From: Scenedesmus sp. ARA3
Lineage: Eukaryota > Chlorophyta > Chlorophyceae > Sphaeropleales > Scenedesmaceae
Reading direction: 5' to 3'
NCBI GenBank assembly: GCA_004335835.1
Contig: RWJK01001312.1
Span: 97,296 to 161,295 of the forward strand
DNA length: 64,000 nucleotides
This document shows positions 35,134 to 47,800 of this stretch, piece after piece (the first letter of the stretch is position 1; each line of letters opens with the position of its first letter). A program made the translations under genes and the position numbers. The notes under the pieces are model-generated. The model was not told the origin of the DNA, did not search any database, and saw nothing but the letters and a program-made list of their open reading frames with translations.

Positions 35134-37316
35134 ATGGCAGCAGACCCGCTAGCGAACTCTGGGCACTTCTTTGGCATGACGTGAGTGGCGCAACACGCAA
35201 GCAGCTGAATTCTGCAGGCTTGGAGTCGTGCAGTAGTAGTGGCGATGCTGTGCTGACCAGATGATGTCCGCAGGCAGCTCTGCAGAGATGCCAATTCTTG
35301 ACACACAACACATTGGCTGAAAAATAGGAGCAAACTGCATGTAGAGGCAGCTGTCAGGTGCAGCCATGGACTGCAGAAAGTTCAGTACCAGGCAGTAATT
35401 GCCACAGTCAGTGACTGCTCACTGTACTTCGCATGTCATCATGATTGAGCAGCACTGCAAAAAAAGCTTTCGAGCAGCGCGCTGGCGGCCGCGGAAAAGC
35501 AACACTCGTCCTGGACAACGACTGAATGTGCCCCGTGCTGTGCTGATGTCTTTGTTGCCTACTTGCAGCACGCTTGGCGCCACAGACCCGTTCTTTGATG
35601 CGGCGTCCACCACCCCCCAGTACCCTTTCCATTACATTCCAGAAGAGGCTTACATGGAGGCAAGCTACTTGCACTGTCAGCCTGAACATCGTATTTTCAG
35701 CTGCCAGCAGCTTGGCAGGCCATCTGGCGTTGCGTGCAAGCTGCGCGAACACTGGACGGCGCTGCAATGGCACAACACCTTCAGCTGCTTCCTGCAATGC
35801 TGCCATGGCAGCTGCTCAATTGTTGTCAGCAGCGACATGTTACACGAGCATCTGCCAGCAGCTCACCCAACAGCAGTTGCCCACCAGGATGTCTGCAGAG
35901 CAAGCACAACAAACCAACCGCCTCCTGCTGCTACTGCTGCTGCTGCTGCTGCTGGTGCTGTGCTATGCAGGTGTTTGAGTGCCACAAGCTGGGCGCCAGC
36001 AGCAGCATCGCAGCCACGCTGGAGGTGGATGGCGACAGCAGCGTGCTGCGCGGCAAGCTGGGGGAGATGCTCAACGACCTGCTGGGCCGGCAGGCAGTCA
36101 AGGTGGAGCTGCAGGTGCGGCACGTGCAGCTGCCTGTGTGTGCTTGCACAGCAGTGTGTCCTGCAGGAGTGGAACCACTGCACCTGAGAAGGCTGGGTGA
36201 CTGAGCAGCAGCACCAGGGCACAAGGTGTGTGGGCGCTTGTTCTGACAGAGGCTGCAAGTTGAGCACCTCTGCAAATGCTGGCTGGTGCAAACAGCTCCA
36301 ATCTCCTTACCACATGGTGCCGTGCGGTGTTTGCGCTGCGTGGTTTTATGCCCTGCAGGCCTGGTTCGCCTTCCTGTCGTACGACCGCGGCTGCATCATG
36401 TGCCGCGAGGAGTACTGCCAGGCGGTCAACTAGCATCCCAGGCATGGGCCACACCCTTAACTCACCTGCTGCCGGCTGCTGTCAAGCGTGATCCGCAGGC
36501 CTGGTTTACGTTCCCGACAAGATGCTCTTATGATGGGCATTATTCCCCACCTCACCCTCCTGTTGTGCTGTTTGTTGTGATTGCTGGGTGGCCTGTGCCC
36601 TGCAGGCCTGGTTCACCTTCCTGTCGTATGACCGCGGCTGCATCATGTGCCGCGAGGAGTACTGCCAGGCGGTGCAGCTGCTGCGGCAGTTCTCGGCGCA
36701 CCCCCAAAAGGCGCGGCAGTACAGCAGCTACGACCACTGGCGGGCGGACCACCTGCAGCATAGGCGTGTGGAGTGGAACCCGCAGACGTCGCTGCAGGAG
36801 CCCATCACAGCATCACAGCAGGTGCGGGGCATGCACAGAGTAGTAGTGCCCTGTATGTTGCCTGTAACAGGCTGTAGCCAAGTGAAAACAGAACCCGCAG
36901 ACGTCGCTGCAGGCGCCCATCACAGCATCACAGCAGGTGCGCTGTTGCCACTGTTTTGTGACATGTTGCGTGAAGGGTGGAGTTTGCGCAAGGCGGTTGT
37001 CACAGGACAGGCAGCACTGCTGCACAGTGCGCCCCTACTTGGCATGAAAGCCTTGTCTGTAAGGAAGGTATTTGTAAGCAGGCGGCACACATGATATGTG
37101 ATCGGCAACCCTGCATGTGCCTCCAGTATCTCCTGCGACGTCGTATTTGTGTCCCTGCTGTTGCTGCCGCTGCTGCTGCTGCTGCAGGTGGGCTGGCATG
37201 CGGCCAAGCCGCACATGGAGCCTGTGGAGAAGCGCTTCCCGCTGTCACACACCGACGTCACCAAGAAGGAGGGCCGCAACGCAGCCACGTACTACGGCTA
37301 CATGACGCTGCTGTGA
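35134..37316 (+). CDS. Small protein with possible FAM183/CFAP144-like ciliary C-terminus, 5 exons, 208 aa
   Basis: Exons 35134-35180, 35569-35659, 35971-36114, 36606-36821 and 37188-37316 (TGA) total 627 nt with consistent phases. Exon 2 ends in a GC donor (GAG|GCAAGC); no GT donor fits. The N-terminal half (MAADPLANSGHFFG..., VFECHKLG..., AWFTFLSYDRGCIMCREEYCQAV) is soluble and not recognised. The C-terminal half has an HWRADHLQHRRVEWNP segment and a PITASQQVGWHAA...EKRFPLSHTDVTKKEG segment. These remind me of FAM183/CFAP144 proteins of the ciliary axoneme (IGW..., R-F-..-S-..-T-K). The similarity is by eye and weak. No signal peptide or membrane segment. Confidence 0.7.
36359..36605 (+). 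repeat. Two acceptor echoes of exon 4 of the CFAP144-like gene
   Basis: Copies of AWFAFLSYDRGCIMCREEYCQAV start at 36359 (75 nt, then TAG at 36431-36433) and, shorter, at 36499. The real exon starts at 36606. All follow CCTGCAG or CGCAG acceptors. Confidence 0.9.
36889..36942 (+). repeat. Donor echo of exon 4 of the CFAP144-like gene
   Basis: A copy of the exon end (NPQTSLQ-PITASQQ region) with donor GTGCGC, ending 115 bp after the real donor. Confidence 0.85.
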
Positions 37317-39722
37317 TGCCATGCCATGTACTACACTACACTACATAGTATGTGTGCTGTCACCACACGCAGCTGCTGTGATGCCATGCCGTGTATGTGT
37401 GCTGTCACCACACGCAGCTGCTGTGCGTGCCACGCCTGGCAAGGTCACCGCTGTTGCACAGTTTGAGGGATACAGGCGTTGCAATACAAGTTATCTGAGT
37501 TTACCGGGCGCTATTGCTGGGCATAGCATGTTCAACGTGGGATGAATGGGGCAAATGGGGTATCATTGTGGCGGCACACTGTGCTGAGCCCACGTGGCAG
37601 CTGTCGATACTGTGAGGCTGGGCAGGTCCTGCCATTTTGCTGCAAATCGCAACAGGCTGCCTTTGCAGTGTTGAATCATACAAGTCACCACCCAACATTG
37701 AGACATCATGTTGGGTGTCGCATGTGATTGGAAGGCAGGCCATGCTGCCTTGCAAGACAGGCTGCTTGTACAGTACTTCAAGTATAACATTTGCAGGTAT
37801 TACGTCAGCTGGAGACCGTCAGCCGTGGCACTTCTGTTGGCCATGTTGGCATTTCATGATGTATCACACAGGTACAAACGTTTACATGAAGTGTCCTTTG
37901 TTACATCAGCAAGCATACAATCATGCACGTACAATGTCCCTGTTCACTGCTGAATGCAGTGTGCCTGCGCGTTTATTCATACAGCGCAGTCTGCCACAGG
38001 TTGAACTGGTTGAACCTGAACAGCGGCTTCTGTACAGCTCCCAGCTGACACTTGTAACACGCATGCTGCACGGCACCAACATCCACACCTGCATACTGAA
38101 GGGTTAGGGTTAGGCGCGGAAAGCCTGCCGCAGTATTGCACCCATCCACAACCACAAAACTTGAACTGGTCAGCAATGCAACACAGCAACCATCAGCAAG
38201 CCCCAGCACTGCCAACAGTTGTCAGCTGCTGTGGCTGATTGACAGCTCGTCTGTTTGCATCTTAAAATGACAGAGCACACGGCACAGTACGCGATGATAA
38301 TTTGGCGGAGCTGCAGCGCAAAGCGGTACTGTACAGCGCCTGAAACGTCTGCTCATCAGATTCGCTGCCATGACTGCTGGCAACAATGCTGCGTTGCCCA
38401 CACCCATCACACCTGCACTGCACAAGATTGTGATCAACACGTACGCCGTTAGGCCGCAGTGTACTGTACTCCGCAGCTATGCACATGCCTACGCCTGCTA
38501 CACCTGCTCTAACTAAGCTGCATAGAAGGATACACTGCACTGCATTGCTGCCAGTTGTGCAACCCTGTCATCAACCAACATGCACACATGACATTCCTTC
38601 TCTCCTCCCAAACCGCCATGCCCATTCCTGTACAAACACCGTTTCCAGGTAAGAACTGCTGCTGCTGCAAGCTGTGTGCAGCCTGCCACTGACTGCTCCT
38701 TGTGCTTTGCCCTCAGCCCTGCCATCCCCTGGTCTGCCACAGAACTTCACCTGCGCTTAACCCAGGCGTATACACAGAGCATGCACAAATGGTGCTGAAC
38801 AGTGCTGAAATGTGCGGCGTTGCTGCACCCAGTGGCCTGTGCGGAACATATGCTTCTCACATAGACAACTGTTGCCACCACAGGCAACCCTAGCTACTAC
38901 CTGCATGCAGGTACATTGCTACATGCTATCCTTGACCATGCCTGTTAAACCAAGCAGAGAGCAATCATGCAAAAGGTCGCTTGCTTGTGCAAGCGCCGGG
39001 ATCACGAGCTGTATGGCTGAGATGCGCAGCCAGCAGCAACAGACGTTGAACATGCAGCAACACTGGCATATCAAGCACAGCACATACCCTTGACGCTGTG
39101 CAGCGTGTCAGAACAGCAAGCAGCACAACAGGAAGAGCTAAATGGGCAAAAGGCAGCAGCGTTGGCATGCATGCATGAGGCTTAGACAACGCCACATCTA
39201 AGATGAAGCAAAGGCAATCGCCTGGAGGCTGTCTATATAGATAGATAAAACTGCAGCGCCCGACTAAAGCGCAGAGCAACCCACACCTCGGCTGCGCCTC
39301 TTTCCATGCAACATGCAGGACACTTGCTGACAGTAACAGCTCATGCGGGTCGGCAGCTGGTGCAGCCTCGGCACTTCTCACCCAGCGCAAGCTACAAACA
39401 TCACAGAACTCCACCAGCACGCCCACCCAGCCGGCCCAAAAGCCCCGCACAGCACGAGCAGACCACCCTTCATGCGCAAAACAAGATGCACCCATCTTCT
39501 CTATCTACCTAACCACATCTAAATGCATCTACATCCATATCTATCTAATTTTACTGTTGCGACCCGTCTACACGTGATGTTAACTTCGCGCAGTAATTCC
39601 CACCGCAGGTGACACAGCTGCAACTGCCCTGCATTGCACAGCCCAGCACTAGCTGAACGCCCAGCACCAGCCGGCCGCCCTGCATGGCACAGCACTGCTG
39701 GCAATGTTTGTGAGCTAACCTT
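37317..39722. other. Convergent intergenic region
   Basis: This lies between the 3' ends of the CFAP144-like gene and the F-box gene. No coding frame is supported. Just past the stop, the block CTGCTGTGATGCCATGCC...GTGTGCTGTCACCACACGCAG is duplicated (37308-37370 and 37371-37422). Two telomere-like units (GGGTTAGGGTTAGG) occur at about 38100-38113. Confidence 0.45.
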
Positions 39723-39882
39723 TCATGCAGTGGCCTCTACGTGCATGTAACACAGCGGTAGGCTGTCCAGCACTAGCTGAGCGTCCCGCATGGCACAGCG
39801 CTCCTGGCGGTAAATGCTCATCATGATCACATGCAGTAGCCTCCACGTGCACGTCACACAGCGGCAGGCTGTCAAGCACGAG
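39723..39882 (-). repeat. Two stop-codon echoes of the F-box/LRR gene
   Basis: The gene end (SLPLCDVHVEATA, stop) is repeated 122 and 228 bp downstream on the minus strand. The farther copy keeps the TGA; the nearer copy has lost it. Confidence 0.85.
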
Positions 39883-39950
39883 CCACGCACCCAACACTAG
39901 CCAACCGCTGCAAGGCCCAGCACTGTTGGCTGCGTAATCAAATGCACCTC

Positions 39951-42900
39951 TCATGCAGTGGCCTCCACGTGCACATCGCACAGCGGCAGGCTGTCCAGCA
40001 CCGCGTACGCGCCCCAGCGCTCCATCTGCGCATGCAGCCACGTGGGGATCGCCAGCGCCACCAGCCCTTTGAGCTTTGCAAGCGCCCCCATGTCTGGCAT
40101 AAGCTCCAGCACATCCCCGACATGCCAGCGCAGCAGCCGCAGCTGCTTCAGGGTGGTCAGCCCTAATAGTCCTCCATGGCTCAGGCCTAGATTGCCAATG
40201 CCCAGCACGCTCAGGCTGGTGAGGCACCTCAGGCTTGAGCCTGAGGCTGAGGCTGTCAGGCCTGGTCCTGAAGCCAGTGCTGCAGCAGAGCTGCTGGTGG
40301 CACCTGCTGCAGCTGCAGCAGGAGCAGTGCTGTGGAGGCCCGGTGCTGCAGCAGCAGCAGCCAGCAGGGCGTCGTTGAGCTGGCTGTGGTGCATGTTGGC
40401 AAGCTCCAGCTGCTGCAGGTGCTGCAGCTGGCGCAGCAGCACCACCAGCGGCTGCTGCTGCAGCATGCTGCTGCTGTAGCTAGGTGCGCTGCTGCCGGCG
40501 GACGAGGGGCCTGGTGTGCGTGCTGCTGCTGCTGTTGGGGAGGGCAGCGCGGCCTGTGAGAGGCTGGGGTCCCAGCAGCGCTGCAGCCAGCAGTGCGAGA
40601 GGCTGAGGCTGGTCAACGCATCACTGCAGCAGCAAGCAACATGGCAAAGGACAGGGTTGAGCAAGTTGTGAAGTAAGGAGTACGATATGTGTGCGACCAT
40701 GATTGCTGCTGTGACAACCACAGCTGTTTCCAGGAGTAGGTGTTCAAACCAGCTGCATCGCAAGTGAACGGCTGCGCAAGGAAGCGCTCTCCATGGCAGC
40801 TGCAGCTGCTGCACTGAAGCCACGCTCACTCACCGGAATGGCACATAGTAAGGCACCTGCAGGGTGCATCCTGTGAGCTGCAGCTGCTGCAGCCCTTCTG
40901 GCATCTGCTCCAGCTTCAAAGTAACTGTTACATCTTGCAGGAAAGTAGGGCTGGCGCTGCCGCCGCTGGCTGCTACGGCTGCCACTGCAGCTGTAGAGGG
41001 GGCGACCTGCAGGCACAGGCTGGTGAGTGCTGTCAGCTGGCGCATGTCCCAGCAGGTGTCTGCGACTGCTGCAGGGGTGAGCTGGCTCAGCTGCAGGCTC
41101 TGCAGAGCTGGCCAGGCCTGCAGCAGACCTGACACGTCCCTAGTGCTTGAAGGCACCTGTGTGATGCAGCAATTGCAGGAAATGTGGCAGGCAATTAGCA
41201 CCACAGGGTGTAGGCTGCGGAAGAATACGTGTCTCATGACAAGATAGGGTGAGTTGGCAGGCCTGAGACGTCCCTGGTGCATGAAGGCGCCTGTGCAAGG
41301 CAGCAATTGCAGGAGATGTGGCAGGCAGTCAGCACCACAGGGTGTAGGCTGTGGAAAAATACGTGTCTCATGACAAGATAGGGTGGGTTGGCAGGCCTGA
41401 GATGTCCCTGGTGCTTGAAGGCACCTGTGCGGTGCAGCAGACGCAGAACATGTTGCGAATAGTTAGCGTCCACAGAGTCAGGGTGCAAAGAACTGTATGT
41501 GTCGTTTCAGCATGAGCACCAGCAAGCCGGCAGCAGTGCGGATGCAACTTCGCTGCACCCAGTTTGCGGCAGCGCAGCAATGCCTGTCAGGCGGCAGGAG
41601 CTGCTGCCACATGCCAGCAGATGCAACTCAATATCACTGTTGTTGCATAGCTAATGCTGTCCTGCAACCCAGCGACAAGCATCGCTCACCTTCTGCTGCT
41701 TCTTGCCGCGCTTGCCGCCGCAGCTGTGCCGCCTGCTGCTGCCCCTGTTGCTGCCGCCGCCCTCCTGCTGCTCCACCGTGAACTTCACCTGCAGCTGGGG
41801 GTCATGCGGGAACTGCATCGTGAACTTCACCATGTGCTTCAGCTGCGCCAGCACACTTAAATCAATCTGCACGCCGCTCCATTGGTCTGCTTTGGTCTGC
41901 AGCAGCTGCAGCGATGTGAGCCCAGTCAGGGAGGCAATGCTGGCTAGTGCTGCCTTGCACCAGGTGAAGCCGCCGCCAAGTGTGAGGCCCCTCAGGCTGT
42001 GCTTCAGCTTTGGGCTGAGGCCTGAGAGGTGGCTGTTGATGCTGGACATCCTGTGCACCACGATTGCGGTGCTGGAGTTGTGCAGGCTGCAGGAGCAGCA
42101 CACAGAATGGCAGCAGCGGTGTACACAGCAGCGGGTGAGCTATGCCTGGAAGAGCACATGCGTAGACACTGAGCTAGCAGAATCACTTGCACACGCTGTG
42201 AGGCCACCACAACAGGGAGAGCGGCATGGGTGTTGGCACTTGCTACCGCATCATCTTGACTTGAGTCGCATTGCTCGCACTTGCACCCAACTACAACCAC
42301 CCACCCGAGGTCCATCTGCTCTACAGCCTCCAGCTCCTGCAGCTCCTCAGGCCAGCCAGTGGCTGCGCTGACCGCCACAGTCACAGCCAGCCGCCGCAGC
42401 CGCCGCAGCTGCCCCAGCTTGCCCAGCAGCGGCGGGCTGGCCACTCCATGCAGCACCAGGCTGCTCAGGCCCTTGAGCTTTGTGATGTGCTTGAAAGCAG
42501 CTGCTGAGATGGCTGAGTCCAGCTCCAGGGTGAGGCTTTCGAGGCCTGTGAGCTTGCAGAGCTGCTCCAGCTGCTCCTGGGTGAGGCAGGAGGGGCCGCT
42601 GGTGTGGTAAGGCAGCTGCAGCAGGCGGGAAGCAGCCAGGGAAATCAGAAACAAATGCTTAGCGTCATGAAGTTGCCTTTGGAGGTGTGTGTGGGTTGAA
42701 TGAGCTGGTGTGGTAGGGCAGCTACAGGGCAGCAGGCAGGGCACATGAAATCGGAATATCTGGTTGCGTGTGGTTACCTTGGAGATCTGTGGTTTTTGTA
42801 GGGTTCTCACAAAGCAGAAGGTGGCCTGAGCAGCTGTGCTTAAGCGATCACTGTAGGTGGTGTGATGGGCCTACCCACTCTGCACAAGAGCAAAACCTTG

Positions 42901-44349
42901 CAATTGCTTGTACTTGCTTGTACTTGCAGGAGGCCGCAAGTTTGCACCAGCCGTCACAAGGCTATGCAGCCAGCACTGTGCAGGAGCAGTGCAGTCATAA
43001 GGCCGCACCTGCATCCACACTGGTGGGTTGTAGCGAGGCAGCTGGCTGCCTGCCTGCGGGCGCCCCATCAGCAGCTGCAGCTGCTTCAGGTGCTTGCAGG
43101 GTACAAGGGTGGTCAGCAGGTTCTGCAGCCAGAACAGTGGCAGCGGGAGAACGCAATTGTGTTAGCAAAGCTGGGTGCTACGCGTGGCCAACCCACTGCC
43201 TGCAACCCTTGCTGCAATCTTTCCTGCATGCCATCCTGCAAGCAGTTAACAGTGCTTGCTGCACGGTTGCAATGACCGAGCGCCATGCAGTTGCAGCAGC
43301 ACTGCTGGGGGCGACGAGGAGAAATTCCTGCAAGCAAGACACAACGAATTGCACGTCGCAGTGCTGCTGCCGCTCACCGACACAGCCAGGGGTGGCATGC
43401 TGGAGCCCTCCACTGCCAGCCGCCGCAAGCTGCCCAGCTGCATATTGTCTGCAAAGAACATCGGCCACATGCCCTTCTTGGGCGTCTGCGACACCACAAA
43501 CTGCAGGCTGAGCTCCTGCAAGCCGGCCAGCTGCTGCAGGCCTCCCATGGCCTCAGTGACGGCCTCATATGCGCTGCGGCCGCTGAGCAGCAGCTGCAGC
43601 TTGCGCAGCGCGGGGCTGTGCTTTGAGAGGCCGGTGAGGGCTGGCAGGCGCGCGTGGGGGTTGTCTGGCTTGCCGCCTGGGGCGTTCACGCAGAGCGTGG
43701 CGTGGGTGATGCCTGCAGGAGGGAGGCGGTGGGGTGCAGGCAAGGTGTAAGACGGTGTGCGCCGTCACAGCTGCGCATCATGTGTACAACGCGCTGGTTC
43801 GCAGGGAGGAGGGGGCGGTGATTGACAGCAGGCTGCACGAGACCCCTAGGAGGTGAGCAGGGCGTTGAAAAGGCAGAACCTGGCCAGTGCATTGCATTGC
43901 TGATGGAATGAGATACATGGTTGAGTGTTAAAACATAATATGTCACCTGCTGTTATGTGTTATATGTGCCTGCCATCGCTGTGCAGGTGTCTCATTGTTG
44001 TCACAGCAGGCCAGCCATGCACAGCTGCCTGCAGCTGGTGTCCCATGCTGCTCAACAACACGGCCTCGAGAACGCTTCAGGCGCGTTCCTAGTCTATATT
44101 TCAAGCATATCGAGCTTACAAACCGTGTAACTCACCCTCTCGAATATGTTTGGCCCATGTCTTGCACACTGCACTTGCTGAGGCTAAGTCCTCCTGGCAG
44201 GGCTGCAGCTGCTGGGCAATGAGGAACAGAATTTGAGGAGGCAGTTCTGCAGTGGAAGCATCGTGTTGCTGCCGGCTGGATCGCCTGCGCTTGTTGCGGG
44301 TGGGCTCATGCCCAGGGGAGGTGCTCTTCCTGTTGTTGCGTAGCTGCAT
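39951..44349 (-). CDS. F-box / leucine-rich-repeat protein, 7 exons, 788 aa
   Basis: Exons, high to low: 44136-44349, 43378-43712, 43009-43122, 42305-42615, 41690-42086, 40834-41156 and 39951-40623 (TGA). They total 2,367 nt with all phases consistent. After a basic N-terminus (KRRRSSRQQ) comes an F-box-like segment at about residues 34-70: ELPPQILFLIAQQL...ASAVCKTWAKHI. The rest is irregular leucine-rich repeats (LQELSLQFVV, LRRLAVEG, LESLTLELD, LRRLAVTVAV, LTSLQLLQTK, LQSLQLSQLT, LQQLQLTGC, LTSLSLSHCW, LKQLRLLRWHV), with Ala/Ser-rich inserts in the last exon. By family, such proteins are substrate receptors of SCF ubiquitin ligases; the substrate is unknown. The donor of exon 43009-43122 is GTGCGG. 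Confidence 0.85.
41157..41430 (-). repeat. Two acceptor echoes of the F-box gene exon 40834-41156, 134 bp period
   Basis: Exon heads equivalent to VPSSTRDVSGL lie with their first base at 41290 and 41424 (real 41156). The whole unit, including the intron stretch with ACGTGTCTCATGACAAGATAG, is copied at high identity. Confidence 0.9.
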
Positions 44350-44820
44350 GTCGGAGCTGACTCAATGTTGAATATGATTACAGCTACAATATGCAGTCTA
44401 CTTTGGCGTTGTTGTGGTGAGGTGCACAACAGGGAGCACGAAGGTGCTTTCAAATGCGTACAAAGAGAGCGAGACGCGATCGACAGCCAAGGGTGAGACA
44501 CATTGCGGCCAAAAAAACCGGTCAACAAGCATGACTTCAGTTGAATTCGTAAAAGCAACACAAAATTTCAAGAAATGTTACACGTTATGTTACATGTCAC
44601 ATACGTACGCGTCACAAACGCCTGCAAATTCAATGTGTATTGGAAAAAAATACCAATTTTGTACGATGAGCTTGACGAACGGCGCCCCACGCTGAGCTTG
44701 CACTAAGCGCGCGTCTGCAGACAGTGCACCCTCCAACTTGCTCTGGCACTGTAGCTCCTTGCTTGCAACGCCCCTTTAGTTACTTTCGAACTTCGTTGTT
44801 GAGTGGTTAGCTGCAGGATC
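44350..44820. promoter_or_regulatory. Divergent promoter region between the F-box and TPR genes
   Basis: These 471 bp separate two start codons on opposite strands. The middle (44500-44670) is markedly AT-richer than its surroundings, with TTATGTTACATG and GGAAAAAAATACC stretches. No coding frame. Confidence 0.45.
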
Positions 44821-47800
44821 ATGACGGGATCACTCAAGGACCAGGGGAACGAATTGTTCAAGCAGGGTGATTACTTGAAGGCAGCTGCTGTGTATACGAA
44901 AGCCATAAAAGAGGCCCCTAGTGCAGTGCTTTACAGGTGCGTGGCATAGGCTAGAAGCAAGCACGGCTGAAGCAGTTCATTCAAATCTTGACCAGCCCGC
45001 TCATCACTCAACTGCTTGATCCCAGCACGTGTTGCAGCAAGCATGGCTTACTCAGCGTCAACTTGCTCAAAGTTTCAAGCCTACTGATTTGCTGGCTCTG
45101 TCCCCTCAGCCTTGCTTGCTTCTCTCATGCCTGAGGTGTTGAAGCAGCAGTGCACGCATTCAGGCTGGCTGTTGCGCACATGCTTGGGGTGATCATGTTC
45201 CCTCGCATGCGCTTGTCGTCTGGCGTCAACCGTAATCATCTTCTCAATCGCCTCCTTCTGCAACTTTGTCCGGCTAGTACCCCTGCCCACGGCCCAACTC
45301 TGTTACCTGACTTGTTGCTGCAGCAACCGCTCAGCGGCGCTGCTGAAGCTCAACAAGGTTGCCAAGGCGCTTGCAGATGCGGAGGAGTGCGTGAAGCTGG
45401 ACCCTGCCTTTCACAAGGGCTACATGCGCATGGCGCTGGCACTGGAGAGCCAGCAGAGGCTGGAGGAGGTGGGGACTCCTGTGGCTTTGTAACCCTGAGA
45501 TGGGCGTGAGGATGCAACTGCCCCTGGCTATCTGCCTCGATTTGTGCATGTTTGCTGCACTGGCGCTGGTGCTGGAGAGCCAGCAGCGGCTGGAGGAGGT
45601 GAGGACTCCTGTGGCTTTTTAACCCTCAAATGGGCGCAAACATGCAATTGCTTGTTGATGTATGCGTTGAACGTGCATGCAAGGGCAAAGCTGTGTATGA
45701 TATGTGCTGTGCTGACGTGCGGGAATGCAAAAGTGTATCGAGCCAGGATGCAGGGCCGGCATGTAGGCAGCAGCTGCTGAGTGCTTCCTTCATTACTGTG
45801 CTGTAGTGCGCACTAAGGCACCGTCAGCTGCCACTGTCGTTGTGGTATTGCTTGGTCACCTCCTCTTCCTGGTTGGTTGACCATCGTGCTGCTGTTGGTT
45901 GCTGTTGTTGTCCAATTGGCCTTGCAGGCGGTGGACTGTTACCGCAAGGCAATGCAGGCAGATAACAACAACTCGGAGTATGCAGCAAGGGCCAAAGCGC
46001 TCAGCAAGGCCTTGGGCAAGAAAGTGCAGATTGAAAAAGCCCAGGTAGGCAATAAAGCATCTGCACAGCCGCTGATGCAGCATTGGTGCGAGCAGTTGTC
46101 AAGCTCTAAGCAGCGGCGACGTTTCAATGTGTTTCCTCAGCATGCAACAGCATCATGCCAGCAGCGAGGCTAAGTGCTGCCCCGATCACATGCACGGCTG
46201 CTGCTGGTGGCTGCAGTCGCAGCGCTCACCTGCTGAGACTGCAGCGCTACATTCTTACAGCATGCAACAACATCATGCCGGCAGCAAAATGCAACTCCGA
46301 TCACATGCACGGCTGCTGCTGCTGCTGCTGGTGCTGGCTGCAGTCGCGGCGCTCACCTGCTGAGACTGCAGCGCTAGCTTTTCATAGCATGCAACAACAT
46401 CATGCCGGCAGCGAAATATAACTCCGATCACATGCACTGCTGCTGCACCTGCTGCTGCTGCTGCTGCTGCTGCCTGCAGTCGCGGCGCTCACCCGCTGAG
46501 ACTGCAGCGCTAGCTTTTGCGGAGTCCAAGCTGGCCTATGCAGCAGAACTGGCCAAAGAACAGGGGCGCAGCTTTGCACCTGAGCTGTTCTTCCTGCAAG
46601 GTACGGCAAGGCTGCAGCTGCAGCATGGCACAACTGTAAGCAGCAGCCTTGCATGTTGGTGCTACAGCCTGTTCTGTTTTTCCTGCAAGTTACGGCTGCA
46701 GCGGCGGCATGGCACGGCTGCCAGCAGCAGCCTTGCATGTTGGTGCTGCAGCCTGTTCTGTTCTTCCTGTAAGTTACGGCTGCAGCGGCGGCATGGCACG
46801 GCTGTCAGCAGCAGCCTTGCATGCTGGTGCTGCAGGCCATGCCGCCTGAGGGGCCCCTGCACACATCTGCGCTCACGTGATGTGCATGTGCTTCACCTCG
46901 CAGTTCGTCTTGCCAGCTGCTCATGCTGTTGCCCACTGCCACCTGCTGAGCCTGTCGTCATGCGTGCGTTCCTGCTTGTGCATGTCTGCAGGTCGCAGCA
47001 GCAGCGGCGGCGGCGGCAGCAGTAGCAGCAGCAGCAGCAGCCAAGACGACAGCGACGAAGTAGCAGTGCGGGCAGAGCATGCCTTTGCAGCGCCAGAAGT
47101 GCTGGCGCAGTTTGTGCAGCAGATGCGTAGTAAAGCAGAGGAGTTGCACGCGACAGCAGTGCTGCTGATAGCGCCCAAGGCAGAAGTGCAGTTCCCGCAG
47201 GTGCGTGTGTGATGTGCAGCGCCAGTGGGTCTCTAGCTTACTTGCTTGAGGGTGCTTTGATTGCAGATCACCCAGGCAAGCATAGAGTGCAGTGCCTTGG
47301 TTCCGTCAAGGCAGCAGCGCTGGACACATCGCAGCAGAAGGAGCCGCAGCAGCAATTGCTGAGCCACAAGTGTGTCGTACAGCGTCCTGTTTCTGTGTCA
47401 TGTGTAAGGCAATATGCTCTTGCCGTCAAAGCTCGCCCTTATGTCGCCTGCGCTCACTGCTGCTGTATGTGTTTTGTGTTCTGCTGCCATATGCAGACCT
47501 GGCGCAGTGCGGGGTGGCCTTTTGGACAGCACGATGGCGTGTTTGTGCAGCTACACGCATCACTGAAGCAGGCAATAGACAGCAGCAGCAGCAGCGGCCC
47601 AGACCAGCAGGCGCAGGATGCGGCAGCTGGTGGGCGCAGCAGCGAAGGCGTGCTGCGCAAGCTGTGGTTCATCAAGTTCCGGGAAAACAAGCCTCCTGTG
47701 TGAGTGCAGCTGTTGGTGTTCCTGCTAAACCCTAAACACCCAAAACCCTAAACCCCTATACCCTAAAGCCTCCTGTGTGAGTGCAGCTGCCAAACACAAA

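Noticed and set aside
46836..46875. Possible extra TPR-gene exon (AMPPEGPLHTSAL)
   Set aside because: Its phase fits neither neighbour, while exon 4 (46600) joins exon 5 (46992) exactly.
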